Assembly: GCA_017471505.1 (NCBI GenBank)
Contig: JAFUTC010000006.1
Location: 62,001-126,000, forward strand
DNA length: 64,000 nt
Source: Alloprevotella sp.
GTDB lineage: Bacteria > Bacteroidota > Bacteroidia > Bacteroidales > Bacteroidaceae
Reading direction: 5' to 3'
The position numbers and the translations under genes were made by a program. Below the pieces are notes generated by a model that did not search any database, was not told the origin of the DNA, and was given only the letters and a program-made list of their open reading frames with translations. How positions within the stretch are numbered: position 1 is the stretch's first letter; each line of letters begins with the position of its first letter. Positions 17,907 through 26,523 of the stretch are shown here, piece by piece.

Positions 17907-17937
17907 CCGATACATAAAAATCGCATTATTTTCCCGA

Positions 17938-19815
17938 ATGACAGATTTCAGTTACGATGTGATTGTAGTAGGTGCCGGCCATGCAGGATGCGAAGCCGCA
18001 CATGCGGCCGCTGTGTTCGGAGCCAAGACGTGTCTCGTAACAATCGACATGAATAAGATAGCGCAGATGAGCTGTAATCCAGCCATCGGCGGCATAGCGA
18101 AGGGCCAAATCGTTAGAGAGGTGGACGCGCTCGGAGGATTATGCGGCCTGGTGACAGATGCTTCCTCCATACAATTCAGAATGCTCAACCGGTCGAAAGG
18201 TCCGGCCATGTGGAGCCCACGTGCCCAGTGCGACAGGATGCGATATATCCAAGAAATGCGCAAGTGCCTCGAAAACACCGACAACCTATACATCTGGCAA
18301 GACGAAGTAGTGGAAATTCTCGTTGAAAACGGGAAAATTTGCGGAATCAAGACCCTCTGGGGCGCCACGCTTACGGCACGCGCCGTCGTCATAACCGCCG
18401 GCACGTTTCTCAACGGGTTGATGCACATCGGAAAGCACCAAGTGGAAGGCGGAAGGATTGCCGAACCCAGCGCAAAACTTTTATCCGATTCCATCGAGCA
18501 TTTCGGCATCAGAAAGTCAAGGATGAAGACCGGTACCCCCGTGCGAATAGACGGAAGGTCCGTCCATTTCGAAGATATGGGCATAGAACCCGGTGAAACC
18601 GACTATCATCGCTTTTCGTTCATCAGCAATGCACGCCCGCTGAAGCAACTTCCGTGCTGGACGTGCTATACCAACGAGGAGGTGCACTATGCGTTGCGCC
18701 AGGGCCTTAAAGATTCGCCCCTCTACAACGGACAAATCCAAAGCATCGGACCGAGATATTGCCCCAGCATAGAGACTAAACTGGTCGTATTCCCCGACCG
18801 CGAGCAGCATCCATTATTCCTCGAACCGGAAGGACTAGACACGCACGAAATGTACCTAAACGGATTTTCGTCGAGCCTACCGATGGAAATCCAGATGACT
18901 GCGTTGCGAAAAATCAAGTGCTTCCGCGAAGCCGTTTTCTATCGTCCCGGCTACGCGATTGAATATGATTTCTTCGACCCGACCCAACTTACGCACACGT
19001 TGGAAAGTAAACTGGTTGACGGTCTCTATTTTGCCGGCCAGGTGAACGGTACAACCGGCTACGAAGAGGCGGCAGGACAGGGATTGGTGGCTGGCGTGAA
19101 CGCGGCGCATAAGGCTGCCGGCGACACCCACTATCTGACACTTCAACGCGACGAGGCTTACATCGGCGTACTTATTGACGATTTGGTGACGAAAGGAGTT
19201 GACGAGCCGTACCGTATGTTTACGTCGCGGGCCGAGTATCGTATCCTGCTGCGCCAAGACAATGCCGACCAACGCCTTACTCCTATCGGACTGCAACATA
19301 ACCTGGTCGATGAAAACCGCCGTGGAAGATTCGAGAAAAAGAAGGAAAAAATCGATGAAATCGTTCGTTTCTGCCAAAACACCTCGGTAAAACCGGCCCG
19401 CATCAATGCTTTTTTGGAAAAAATCGGTTCGACGCCGCTGCAACGCGGTTGTAAGATTTTCGACCTGCTGACGCGTCCGGAAATAAGTTTATCGAATCTG
19501 GCCGATGAAATGGACAATTTGCACAGTGTATTATCCAATCTATCGACAGATGCCGATGAAATAAAAGAGTCGATAGAGGTAGAGATTAAATACAGCGGGT
19601 ATATCCAGCGCGAAAGGGAGTTGGCGGAAAAGGCCAATAGGCTGGAGAATATCCACATAAAGGGAAAGTTTGACTACAATAGCCTGCAATCGCTTTCGAC
19701 GGAGGCGCGGCAGAAACTCACCAAGATAAATCCCGAAACCCTTGGGCAGGCCAGCCGCATCCCTGGGGTGTCGCCCTCGGACATAAGCGTGCTGCTCGTG
19801 TTGTCGGGCCGATAG
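17938..19815 (+). CDS. mnmG: tRNA uridine-5-carboxymethylaminomethyl modification enzyme MnmG
   Basis: The 625-residue protein has the family length. The FAD-binding motif [12 protein letters not shown] is at residues ~10-21. The MnmG signatures [29 protein letters not shown] and [16 protein letters not shown] are present. The C-terminal helical part contacts MnmE and tRNA. With MnmE it installs the cmnm5 group at U34 of several tRNAs. It begins at ATG 17938. Base composition is slightly more AT-rich than its neighbours. A parS site lies 46 bases after the stop, in line with the frequent placement of mnmG in origin-proximal regions. Confidence 0.96.
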   Translation: MTDFSYDVIVVGAGHAGCEAAHAAAVFGAKTCLVTIDMNKIAQMSCNPAIGGIAKGQIVREVDALGGLCGLVTDASSIQFRMLNRSKGPAMWSPRAQCDRMRYIQEMRKCLENTDNLYIWQDEVVEILVENGKICGIKTLWGATLTARAVVITAGTFLNGLMHIGKHQVEGGRIAEPSAKLLSDSIEHFGIRKSRMKTGTPVRIDGRSVHFEDMGIEPGETDYHRFSFISNARPLKQLPCWTCYTNEEVHYALRQGLKDSPLYNGQIQSIGPRYCPSIETKLVVFPDREQHPLFLEPEGLDTHEMYLNGFSSSLPMEIQMTALRKIKCFREAVFYRPGYAIEYDFFDPTQLTHTLESKLVDGLYFAGQVNGTTGYEEAAGQGLVAGVNAAHKAAGDTHYLTLQRDEAYIGVLIDDLVTKGVDEPYRMFTSRAEYRILLRQDNADQRLTPIGLQHNLVDENRRGRFEKKKEKIDEIVRFCQNTSVKPARINAFLEKIGSTPLQRGCKIFDLLTRPEISLSNLADEMDNLHSVLSNLSTDADEIKESIEVEIKYSGYIQRERELAEKANRLENIHIKGKFDYNSLQSLSTEARQKLTKINPETLGQASRIPGVSPSDISVLLVLSGR

Positions 19816-19842
19816 GTTTGGCGGCGTATGCAACCGGCTCGA

Positions 19843-19863
19843 AGAACTATATAATGCAATTTG
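19843..19863. repeat. Solitary 21-bp unit adjoining parS
   Basis: Around a centre at 19853 the right half is ATGCAATTTG, a perfect copy of the array half-site; the left half AGAACTATAT is degenerate. The 13-mer TATAATGCAATTT also occurs in array I. Its last two bases are shared with the parS site. Confidence 0.5.
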
Positions 19864-19877
19864 TTCCACGTGAAACA
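19862..19877. promoter_or_regulatory. parS: parS centromere site (ParB/Spo0J target)
   Basis: The sequence TGTTCCACGTGAAACA is identical to a well-known functional form of the 16-bp bacterial parS consensus (TGTTNCACGTGAAACA). It is intergenic, between mnmG and apt, and its inverted repeat extends by one further base on each side (T...A). ParB bound here would seed chromosome segregation and SMC loading, implying that this window lies within the origin-proximal part of the chromosome. parA and parB are not in the window. Confidence 0.88.
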
Positions 19878-19911
19878 ATTTTCCTCAATACTACTATCAA
19901 TCAACTGACTT

Positions 19912-20448
19912 ATGGACAAAGAACTTTTGCTTAAGAACCTGCGTGTCATCCCTGACTACCCGAAGAAGGGCATAATGTTTCAAGACGTTTCGACCTTGTT
20001 CAAGAACGCTGAGTGCCTCGAAGAAATGAAAAAAGAACTGGTGCGCCTCTATAAAGATAAGGGAATCACCAAGGTGGTAGGCGTAGAGTCGCGCGGCTTT
20101 GTGATGGGCTCGATTTTGGCTTCGGAACTGGGCGCGGGCTTTGTGATGGCTAGAAAGCCGGGTAAGTTGCCGGCCAACACCATTCGTGCAAAATACAGGA
20201 AAGAGTATGGGTTCGACAGCATCGAGATACATGCTGACGCTATCAATAGGGACGATGTCCTGTTGCTCCATGACGATTTGCTGGCCACCGGTGGAAGCAT
20301 GCAGGCTGTCTATGATTTGTGCATGCACTTCCATCCGAAGAAGGTTTACATCAATTTCCTGTTCGAACTCGACATGGAAGGGCTTGAAGGCCATAAGGCT
20401 CTTGGCGAGGACAAGGACGTAACCGTCTTGCTGAAGATTACCGGATAG
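19912..20448 (+). CDS. apt: Adenine phosphoribosyltransferase
   Basis: The 178-residue enzyme salvages adenine to AMP with PRPP. The N-terminal DYPKKGIMFQDVSTLF segment, VVGVESRGFVMG near residue 55 and the PRPP-binding loop VLLLHDDLLATGGSM near residue 117 define the family. It starts at ATG 19912, 34 bases after parS. uvrC begins 10 bases after its stop, so apt and uvrC are probably one transcript. Confidence 0.95.
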   Translation: MDKELLLKNLRVIPDYPKKGIMFQDVSTLFKNAECLEEMKKELVRLYKDKGITKVVGVESRGFVMGSILASELGAGFVMARKPGKLPANTIRAKYRKEYGFDSIEIHADAINRDDVLLLHDDLLATGGSMQAVYDLCMHFHPKKVYINFLFELDMEGLEGHKALGEDKDVTVLLKITG

Positions 20449-20458
20449 GCAGAGAGGC

Positions 20459-22303
20459 ATGAAACAGGCCGAGCGCACAGACTTGCAGGTCTATCTGATG
20501 GGCATTGTGAACAATTTGCCTGAGACGCCGGGATGCTACCAGTATCTCGACGACAAGGGCAAGGTGATTTATGTGGGCAAGGCCAAGAACCTGCGCCGCC
20601 GCGTAAGTTCGTATTTCCACAACCCCAAGCAGACGTTCAAGACGCAGTTCCTGGTGCCGAAAATCAGGGACATACGCTACGTGGTCGTAGAGACCGAGGC
20701 CGACGCGCTACTGTTGGAAAACAAACTCATAAAGAACTACAAGCCGCACTATAACGTGCTGCTCAAGGACGACAAGACCTATCCGTCGATTGCCCTGACA
20801 AAGGAATACCTTCCCCGCTTGGTCACGGTGAGGCGACGCACCTTGCGCGGCGCACAATACTTTGGTCCGTACAGCCACGTACCGACCATGTATGCGCTAT
20901 TAGACCTTTGCCGCACGCTCTACCATCCGCGGCCCTGCAGGACGCTGATGACGGAGGAGGGCGTAAAGGAGGGGAAATACAAGGTATGCCTGCGCTACCA
21001 CATGAAGCGCTGCCTGGCTCCGTGCTGCGGGAAACAGAGCCGCGCGGACTACCTGCAGGCCATCGAGTCGTGCCGGGAGATACTTCGGGGAAACACGTCG
21101 GCCGTCAGCCGCAGGCTGCGCGAGCAGATGAACGACCTGGCCGAGCAGATGCGCTTCGAAGAGGCCGAGGTCATAAAGCACCAGTATCTGGCCATAGAGC
21201 AGTATCGCGCCAAGAGCCAGGTGGTCAGTTCGGTGGACTATCATATCGATGTGTTCAATATTGAGTCGGACGATAAAGTGGCCTATATCAACTACTTGCA
21301 CGTAGTTGGCGGCGCCATAGTCCAGGCTTTCACCTTCGAATATAAGAAGAAACTCGGCGAGACCGATGCCGAACTGCTGCAGATGGGCATTGTGGAGATG
21401 CGCGACCGCTATGCGAGCGACTCGAAGGAAGTTGTGGTGCCGTTTCCCGTAGATTTGCCCGAAGACTACTGTGTGCTGACCGTGCCACAGAAGGGCGACA
21501 AGAAAAAACTCCTTGACTTGTCGAAACTGAACGTGAAACAGTATCAGTTCGACCGACTCAAGCAGTCCGACAAACTCAATCCGGAGCAGAAGGCTACTCG
21601 GCTGATGAAGGAGATACAGCGGGACCTGGGACTGGAAGGGTTGCCGCTGCGCATCGAACTGTTCGACAACTCCAACCTGCAGGGTTCCGACGCCGTGGCT
21701 GCCTGCGTCGTGTTCGACCGACTGAGGCCTGCCAAGAAAGAATACCGCACCTATAATATAAAGACCGTGGAAGGGCCCGACGACTACGCCTCGATGAAGG
21801 AAGTCGTAAGGCGGCGCTACAGCCGGCTTATGGAAGAGGGCGGCACCTTGCCTAACCTGATTATAGCCGACGGAGGCGTGGGTCAGATGGAAGTCATCCG
21901 CCAGGTGGTGGAGGATGAACTGGGCCTGCACATCCCCATTGCCGGCCTGGCCAAGGATGGGCGGCACCGCACCCACGAACTCCTGTTTGGATTTCCGCCC
22001 GAAGTGGTCGGCATGAAACCAGAAAGCGAACTGTTCAAACTGCTTACGCACATGCAGGACGAGGTCCACCGCTTCGCCATCCGTTTTCACCGCAAGAAAC
22101 GCTCTCAGCGGCAGATCAAGTCGGCACTTGACGAGTTGCCTGGCGTAGGTCCGGCCACGAAGACACTGCTGCTGCGTACGTTTGGCTCGCTGAAACGGCT
22201 GCGCGAGGCTGAATCCGCCCAACTCGAGCAACTAATCGGTCCGAAGCGCGGGCGGACGCTCTACGAGAACCTGCATGCAGACAAACACGATAAGCAGGTG
22301 TAA
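20459..22303 (+). CDS. uvrC: UvrABC excinuclease subunit C
   Basis: The 614-residue protein has the full UvrC layout: GIY-YIG nuclease domain with PGCYQYLDDKGKVIYVGKAKNLRRR at residues ~22-47; cysteine-rich link (CLRYHMKRCLAPCCG); UVR motif EQMNDLAEQMRFEEAEVIK near residue 225; RNase-H-like 5' nuclease with DNSNLQGSDAVAACVVF and LIIADGGVGQM; and C-terminal helix-hairpin-helix ELPGVGPATKTLLLRTFGS. It makes both incisions in nucleotide excision repair. Array D begins 20 bases after the stop. Confidence 0.97.
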   Translation: MKQAERTDLQVYLMGIVNNLPETPGCYQYLDDKGKVIYVGKAKNLRRRVSSYFHNPKQTFKTQFLVPKIRDIRYVVVETEADALLLENKLIKNYKPHYNVLLKDDKTYPSIALTKEYLPRLVTVRRRTLRGAQYFGPYSHVPTMYALLDLCRTLYHPRPCRTLMTEEGVKEGKYKVCLRYHMKRCLAPCCGKQSRADYLQAIESCREILRGNTSAVSRRLREQMNDLAEQMRFEEAEVIKHQYLAIEQYRAKSQVVSSVDYHIDVFNIESDDKVAYINYLHVVGGAIVQAFTFEYKKKLGETDAELLQMGIVEMRDRYASDSKEVVVPFPVDLPEDYCVLTVPQKGDKKKLLDLSKLNVKQYQFDRLKQSDKLNPEQKATRLMKEIQRDLGLEGLPLRIELFDNSNLQGSDAVAACVVFDRLRPAKKEYRTYNIKTVEGPDDYASMKEVVRRRYSRLMEEGGTLPNLIIADGGVGQMEVIRQVVEDELGLHIPIAGLAKDGRHRTHELLFGFPPEVVGMKPESELFKLLTHMQDEVHRFAIRFHRKKRSQRQIKSALDELPGVGPATKTLLLRTFGSLKRLREAESAQLEQLIGPKRGRTLYENLHADKHDKQV

Positions 22304-22323
22304 ATCAACCATATAGAAAACAG

Positions 22324-22428
22324 AAAATTGCATAATAGAATTTAAAAATTGCATAATTGAATTTGGAAATTGCATTATGGGATTTTGAGATTTCATAATG
22401 CAATTTTTTGATTCCATTATGGAAAATC
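22324..22428. repeat. Array D: five 21-bp phased near-palindromes
   Basis: Centres are at 22334, 22355, 22376, 22397 and 22418, all 21 bp apart. Units 1-3 have near-identical left halves (AAAATTGCAT or GAAATTGCAT) but different right halves. Unit 4 (GAGATTTCAT, A, ATGCAATTTT) and unit 5 carry the variation on the left. The array occupies most of the gap between uvrC and the dtd promoter. Confidence 0.9.
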
Positions 22429-22490
22429 GGGACTTGAGGCACCCATGTGCAGAAAGCCGTGGTTTATGCCGCAATATGTGGCATTTTTTA

Positions 22491-22498
22491 TATTTTTG
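22491..22498 (+). promoter_or_regulatory. -7 element of dtd
   Basis: TATTTTTG matches TAnnTTTG exactly. It predicts a leader of about 30 bases. No clear -33 partner is visible. Confidence 0.5.
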
Positions 22499-22533
22499 CA
22501 GTAGCAAACCAACATGTCGCATAGCGCAAGCCG

Positions 22534-22986
22534 ATGAGAGCAGTAGTACAGCGAGCCCGCGGAGCCTCGGTCGAGGTGGAAGGACAAGTGCGCCGTTTCG
22601 ACGGGCTTGGCCTGGTGGTGCTCATCGGTATCGAACCGTCCGACACGACCGACGACGCCGACTGGCTGGCTCGGAAAATTGTGGCGCTGCGCGTGTTCGA
22701 CGACGACAACGGCGTGATGAACAAGAGTCTGCTTGAGGTGGGCGGCGACGCGCTTATCGTGAGCCAGTTCACGCTTATGGCCAGTTACAAGAAAGGCAAC
22801 CGGCCGTCGTACATCCGCGCAGCCTCGCCGGACATTGCCGTTCCGCTCTACGAATACTTCATCGCCCAGATGGAAGCGCTTATGGGCCGCACGGTCGGCA
22901 CGGGCCAGTTCGGCGCCGACATGCAGGTTTCGCTCACCAACAGCGGTCCGGTGACCATCTGCATGGACACCCATCGCAAAGAATAG
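22534..22986 (+). CDS. dtd: D-aminoacyl-tRNA deacylase
   Basis: The 150-residue enzyme removes D-amino acids from mischarged tRNA. It starts MRAVVQRARGASVEV. The two active-site motifs are SQFTLMA near residue 77 and NSGPVT near residue 137. It starts at ATG 22534 and heads a run of closely spaced genes (dtd, MazG-like, deoC) whose spacing of 7-24 bases suggests an operon. Confidence 0.95.
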   Translation: MRAVVQRARGASVEVEGQVRRFDGLGLVVLIGIEPSDTTDDADWLARKIVALRVFDDDNGVMNKSLLEVGGDALIVSQFTLMASYKKGNRPSYIRAASPDIAVPLYEYFIAQMEALMGRTVGTGQFGADMQVSLTNSGPVTICMDTHRKE

Positions 22987-22993
22987 CCTGCCT

Positions 22994-23341
22994 ATGGACG
23001 CACCCGATACTACCCGCCTCACGCTCCACGAAGTACAGCAAACGGTGGACCGTTGGATTAAGCAATACGGCGTTCGCTATTTCGGCGAACTCACCAATAT
23101 GGCTTGCCTGACCGAAGAAGTGGGCGAACTGGCCCGCGTGATGGCCCGGCGCTACGGCGACCAGAGTTTCAAGCAGGGAGAAACCGACTCGCTCGACGAC
23201 GAGATGGCCGACGTGCTCTGGGTGCTGGCCTGCCTGGCCAATCAGACCGGCGTAGACCTCGAAGCCGCCTTCCGCCGCAACCTCGAAAAGAAGACGCAGC
23301 GCGATGCCACCCGCCACCTGAATAACGAAAAACTAAAATAA
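22994..23341 (+). CDS. MazG-like nucleotide pyrophosphohydrolase
   Basis: The 115-residue all-alpha protein has the MazG metal-binding pattern: LTEEVGELARVM near residue 37 and DDEMADVLWVLACLAN near residue 70, i.e. ExxE followed by ExxD. Such small proteins hydrolyse (d)NTPs to monophosphates, often non-canonical nucleotides. The exact substrate is unknown. It begins 7 bases after dtd, and both act as quality control of translation or nucleotide pools. Confidence 0.88.
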   Translation: MDAPDTTRLTLHEVQQTVDRWIKQYGVRYFGELTNMACLTEEVGELARVMARRYGDQSFKQGETDSLDDEMADVLWVLACLANQTGVDLEAAFRRNLEKKTQRDATRHLNNEKLK

Positions 23342-23365
23342 AAACCTAAAAACCACTCACACACT

Positions 23366-24292
23366 ATGGCACACGAACATTGCAACCATGACCACGAGCA
23401 CGAACACATGCTCAGCAAATACGAGCAGGCATTTGCCAAATACAATCTCCATCTTCACGACGAAGAAGTCCAGGCCGCCGTCGACAAACTGCTGGCGGAC
23501 CACCTGGAAGAATACCGCACTCCCGAAGTGCTGGTAAGCCTTCTGTCGACAATAGAGCTCACCACACTGAAAGTTACCGACTCGGAGGACAGCGTGCTTA
23601 AGATGGTGGAGAAATACAACGACTACGCGGGCAACCACCCCGACCTGCCGCCGTTCGCCACTATCTGCGTCTATCCTCGCTTCGCGAAAATCGTGGCCGA
23701 GTCCCTCGAAGTGGACGGCACCGAGGTGGCGTGCGTCACCGGATGCTTTCCTTCGGCCCAGAGTTTCCTTGAAATCAAGACGGCCGAGACTGCTTTGGCC
23801 CTGCACGACGGTGCTGAGCAGTGCGACATGGTTCTGAGCGTCGGACAGTTCCTTGCCGGCGACTACGAAACCTGTGCCGACGAAATAGAAGAGATTAAGG
23901 CCGTCTGCGGCGATAAGGACCTGAAGGTAATCCTCGAGACTGGCGCCCTGCAGACCGCAGAAAACATCAAGCGGGCCTCTATTCTGTCAATGTATGCCGG
24001 TGCCGACCTCATCAAGACCAGTACGGGCAAGATAGAACCCACTGCTACGCCGCTGGCCGCCTATGTCATGTGCCAGGCCATCAAGGAATACTATCAGGAA
24101 ACCGGCCGTCGCGTCGGATTCAAGGCAAGCGGCGGCGTGAGCACCCCCGAAGACGCGCTCGTGTATTATACCATCGTCCGCGAGGTGCTGGGCAAGGAAT
24201 GGATCGACGCCCACCTCTTCCGCATCGGAACCAGTTCGCTGGCTCCGCGACTGATTAAAGCAGTCACCGGCGAGGACGTCGGCAAATTCTAA
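23366..24292 (+). CDS. deoC: Deoxyribose-phosphate aldolase with His-rich N-terminus
   Basis: The 308-residue protein is longer than the E. coli enzyme. The Schiff-base lysine is K217 in DLIKTSTGKIEP, and the aldolase-I strands PFATICVYPRF and FKASGGVSTPEDAL are present. It cleaves deoxyribose-5-phosphate to acetaldehyde and glyceraldehyde-3-phosphate in deoxynucleoside catabolism. The first 15 residues carry six histidines and a cysteine (HEHCNHDHEHEH), which looks like a metal-binding tail and is unusual. It is part of the dtd-MazG-deoC run. Confidence 0.93.
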   Translation: MAHEHCNHDHEHEHMLSKYEQAFAKYNLHLHDEEVQAAVDKLLADHLEEYRTPEVLVSLLSTIELTTLKVTDSEDSVLKMVEKYNDYAGNHPDLPPFATICVYPRFAKIVAESLEVDGTEVACVTGCFPSAQSFLEIKTAETALALHDGAEQCDMVLSVGQFLAGDYETCADEIEEIKAVCGDKDLKVILETGALQTAENIKRASILSMYAGADLIKTSTGKIEPTATPLAAYVMCQAIKEYYQETGRRVGFKASGGVSTPEDALVYYTIVREVLGKEWIDAHLFRIGTSSLAPRLIKAVTGEDVGKF

Positions 24293-24340
24293 TCCATCCC
24301 CCACACCCATTCCACTATTCCCCCGATTCACCACCCTATC

Positions 24341-25444
24341 ATGAGTTTACAATGCGGTATTGTCGGCCTGCCTAACGTAGGCAAATCGACCCTCTTCAAC
24401 TGTCTGAGCAACGCAAAAGCCCAGAGTGCCAATTTCCCCTTCTGTACTATCGAGCCGAATGTCGGCGTCATCACCGTGCCCGACCAGCGCCTGGGCCGGC
24501 TGGCCGAACTTGTCCATCCGGGCCGTATCGTTCCGACCACGGTGGAGATTGTAGATATCGCGGGCCTCGTTCGCGGCGCCTCGAAGGGCGAAGGCCTGGG
24601 CAACCAGTTCCTTGGAAACATCCGCGAGACCGATGCCATCATCCACGTGCTCCGTTGCTTCGACGACGACAACGTGGTTCACGTCGACGGCCATATTGAC
24701 CCCGTCCGCGACAAGGAAGTAATCGACGCCGAACTCCAACTGAAAGACCTGGAGACCGTGGAAAACCGGCTGCCGCGCGTAGAAAAACTCGCACAGGTGG
24801 GCAACAACAAAGACGCCAAAGTAGAACTCGGCGTGCTGCAAGCATGCAAGGAAGTGCTCGAAAAGGGTTGCAACGTCAGGAGCCTGACCTTCGAGACGAA
24901 AGAAGAGCAGCAGGCGCTGCGCAACCTGTTCCTGCTGACCGCCAAGCCCGTGCTCTACGTGTGCAACGTCGACGAATCGAGCGCCACCACTGGCAATGCC
25001 TACGTAGAGGCCGTTCGCGCCGCCACGAAGGACGAAGGCGCCGAACTGCTGGTCGTTGCCGCGCAGACAGAGGCCGACATTGCCGAACTCGAGACCTATG
25101 AGGAGCGCCAGGAGTTCCTTCGCGAGATTGGATTGGAAGAGAGCGGCGTCAACCGGCTCATTAAGGCAGCCTACAAGATGCTTTCTCTCGAAACGTTCAT
25201 CACTGCCGGCGAGATGGAAGTCAAGGCCTGGACCTACCGCAAAGGTTGGAAGGCCCCACAGTGCGCTGGCGTCATCCACACCGACTTTGAAAGAGGATTT
25301 ATCCGGGCAGAAGTCATCAAATACGACGACTACATCCGGCTCGGAAGTGAGGCGGCCGTGCGCGAAGCAGGCTTGCTCCACATAGAAGGTAAGGACTACG
25401 TCGTGCAAGACGGCGACATCATGCACTTCCGCTTTAACGTATAG
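24341..25444 (+). CDS. ychF: Redox-regulated ATPase/GTPase YchF (OLA1 family)
   Basis: The 367-residue protein has G1 GLPNVGKST at residues ~7-15, G3 DIAGLVRGA near residue 70, and NVDE in place of the usual NKxD G4, the substitution that gives OLA1/YchF a preference for ATP. A coiled-coil arm and a C-terminal TGS domain (TAGEMEVKAWTYRKGWKAPQCAGVIH) follow. YchF binds ribosomes and modulates stress responses. lgt starts 4 bases after its stop, so they are cotranscribed. Confidence 0.96.
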   Translation: MSLQCGIVGLPNVGKSTLFNCLSNAKAQSANFPFCTIEPNVGVITVPDQRLGRLAELVHPGRIVPTTVEIVDIAGLVRGASKGEGLGNQFLGNIRETDAIIHVLRCFDDDNVVHVDGHIDPVRDKEVIDAELQLKDLETVENRLPRVEKLAQVGNNKDAKVELGVLQACKEVLEKGCNVRSLTFETKEEQQALRNLFLLTAKPVLYVCNVDESSATTGNAYVEAVRAATKDEGAELLVVAAQTEADIAELETYEERQEFLREIGLEESGVNRLIKAAYKMLSLETFITAGEMEVKAWTYRKGWKAPQCAGVIHTDFERGFIRAEVIKYDDYIRLGSEAAVREAGLLHIEGKDYVVQDGDIMHFRFNV

Positions 25445-25448
25445 AACC

Positions 25449-26330
25449 ATGCAACTATTCAGCCCACTCGTTTCCCTATTGTCCCCGCTCTACGTAGTAT
25501 GGGACCCGCCCACCGAACTGTTCCGCATAGGCAGCGTAGCAGTGCGTTGGTATGCCGTCATGTGGATTATCGGCCTGCTACTGGCCTACGCCGTCGTGCG
25601 ACGGCTCTACAAGCAGCAAGGCCTGCCCGACGAGAAATTTGACCCGTTGTTCATCTACTGTTTCCTTGGCATATTGATTGGCGCAAGGCTCGGGCACTGC
25701 CTTCTCTACGAGCCCGGCTATTTTCTGACCCACCCCGTCGAGATGTTCTTACCCATACGACAGGATGCGACCGGCGCGTGGCACTACACGGGCTATGCAG
25801 GGCTCGCCAGCCATGGGGGAACAGCCGGCCTGATACTGGCGCTGTGGCTCTACGTAAGGCGCTACAAGGTCAACATCATGCGCGTGTTCGACAACATTGC
25901 CATCGCCACGCCGCTGACCGCCGCTTTCATCCGCCTGGGCAACCTGATGAACTCCGAGATAGTGGGCAAGTACACCAACTGGTTCGGCGCATTCATCTTC
26001 AAGCAGAACGGCGACATCTTCCCGCGCTATCCGGCCCAACTCATGGAGTCGTGCTACTATCTGCTACTCTTCCCCGTCGGCCTGCTACTCTACCGCCGCT
26101 ACAAAGACCGCGTGGGCACCGGCTTCTTCTTCGGATGGGTGCTCTTCTCCATCTTCCTGTTCCGCTTCCTTATCGAGTTCATCAAGGACGTGCAGGAATC
26201 GTGGGAAATCAGTATGGTGGACACCATCGGCCTTAATCAGGGTCAACTCCTGTCCATACCCTTCGTCGTCGTAGGCCTATATGCCCTGCTCGGAGGACGC
26301 TGGTGCCGCCGCTTCGGAGAGAAACGCTGA
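25449..26330 (+). CDS. lgt: Prolipoprotein diacylglyceryl transferase
   Basis: The 293-residue inner-membrane enzyme has seven or so hydrophobic segments. Signature pieces are RLGHCLLYEPGYF, the essential LASHGGTAGL near residue 120, RLGNLMNSEIVG near residue 160 and RYPAQLMES. It adds diacylglycerol to the lipobox cysteine, the first step in making lipoproteins such as the five or more encoded in this window. It starts at ATG 25449. Array E begins at its stop codon. Confidence 0.95.
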   Translation: MQLFSPLVSLLSPLYVVWDPPTELFRIGSVAVRWYAVMWIIGLLLAYAVVRRLYKQQGLPDEKFDPLFIYCFLGILIGARLGHCLLYEPGYFLTHPVEMFLPIRQDATGAWHYTGYAGLASHGGTAGLILALWLYVRRYKVNIMRVFDNIAIATPLTAAFIRLGNLMNSEIVGKYTNWFGAFIFKQNGDIFPRYPAQLMESCYYLLLFPVGLLLYRRYKDRVGTGFFFGWVLFSIFLFRFLIEFIKDVQESWEISMVDTIGLNQGQLLSIPFVVVGLYALLGGRWCRRFGEKR

Positions 26331-26435
26331 CCGGTTGCATTATACAATCTGAAAATCCGATTATACAATCTGCCAATTGCATTATGGAATTTCGCGATTC
26401 CATAATGCAATTTTTCTATTCCCTTATGCAATTTT
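26331..26435. repeat. Array E: five 21-bp phased near-palindromes
   Basis: Centres are at 26341, 26362, 26383, 26404 and 26425, all 21 bp apart. The array begins at the base after the lgt stop codon, the tightest contact with a gene seen for any array. The last unit centre reads CCTTATG rather than CATTATG. The promoter of the next gene lies 56 bases beyond. Confidence 0.9.
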
Positions 26436-26491
26436 TCGCTCCGCCGCCTCAATCAACCCGTCCAACCCGCCTGCAATTGCAAAAAACATCG

Positions 26492-26499
26492 TAATTTTG
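26492..26499 (+). promoter_or_regulatory. -7 element of the PfkB kinase gene
   Basis: TAATTTTG matches TAnnTTTG exactly and predicts a leader of about 20 bases before ATG 26524. Confidence 0.55.
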
Positions 26500-26523
26500 G
26501 GCTCAAATTATAGCAACCCCACC

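Larger units (their letters stand above)
17627..17937. other. AT-rich 311-bp spacer upstream of mnmG
   Basis: The base composition drops sharply compared with flanking genes. A hairpin with stem CAAATTTCCG / CGGAAATTTG (17637-17646 and 17656-17665) followed by ATTTT can terminate dprA. Two 9-mers one mismatch from the DnaA box TTATNCACA occur (17704-17712 and 17716-17724). No 21-bp repeat array and no open reading frame are present. The mnmG -7 element lies at its right end. Confidence 0.6.

Noticed and set aside
22324..22428. CRISPR array
   Set aside because: The 21-bp units follow each other directly with no unique spacers, and there are no cas genes in the window.
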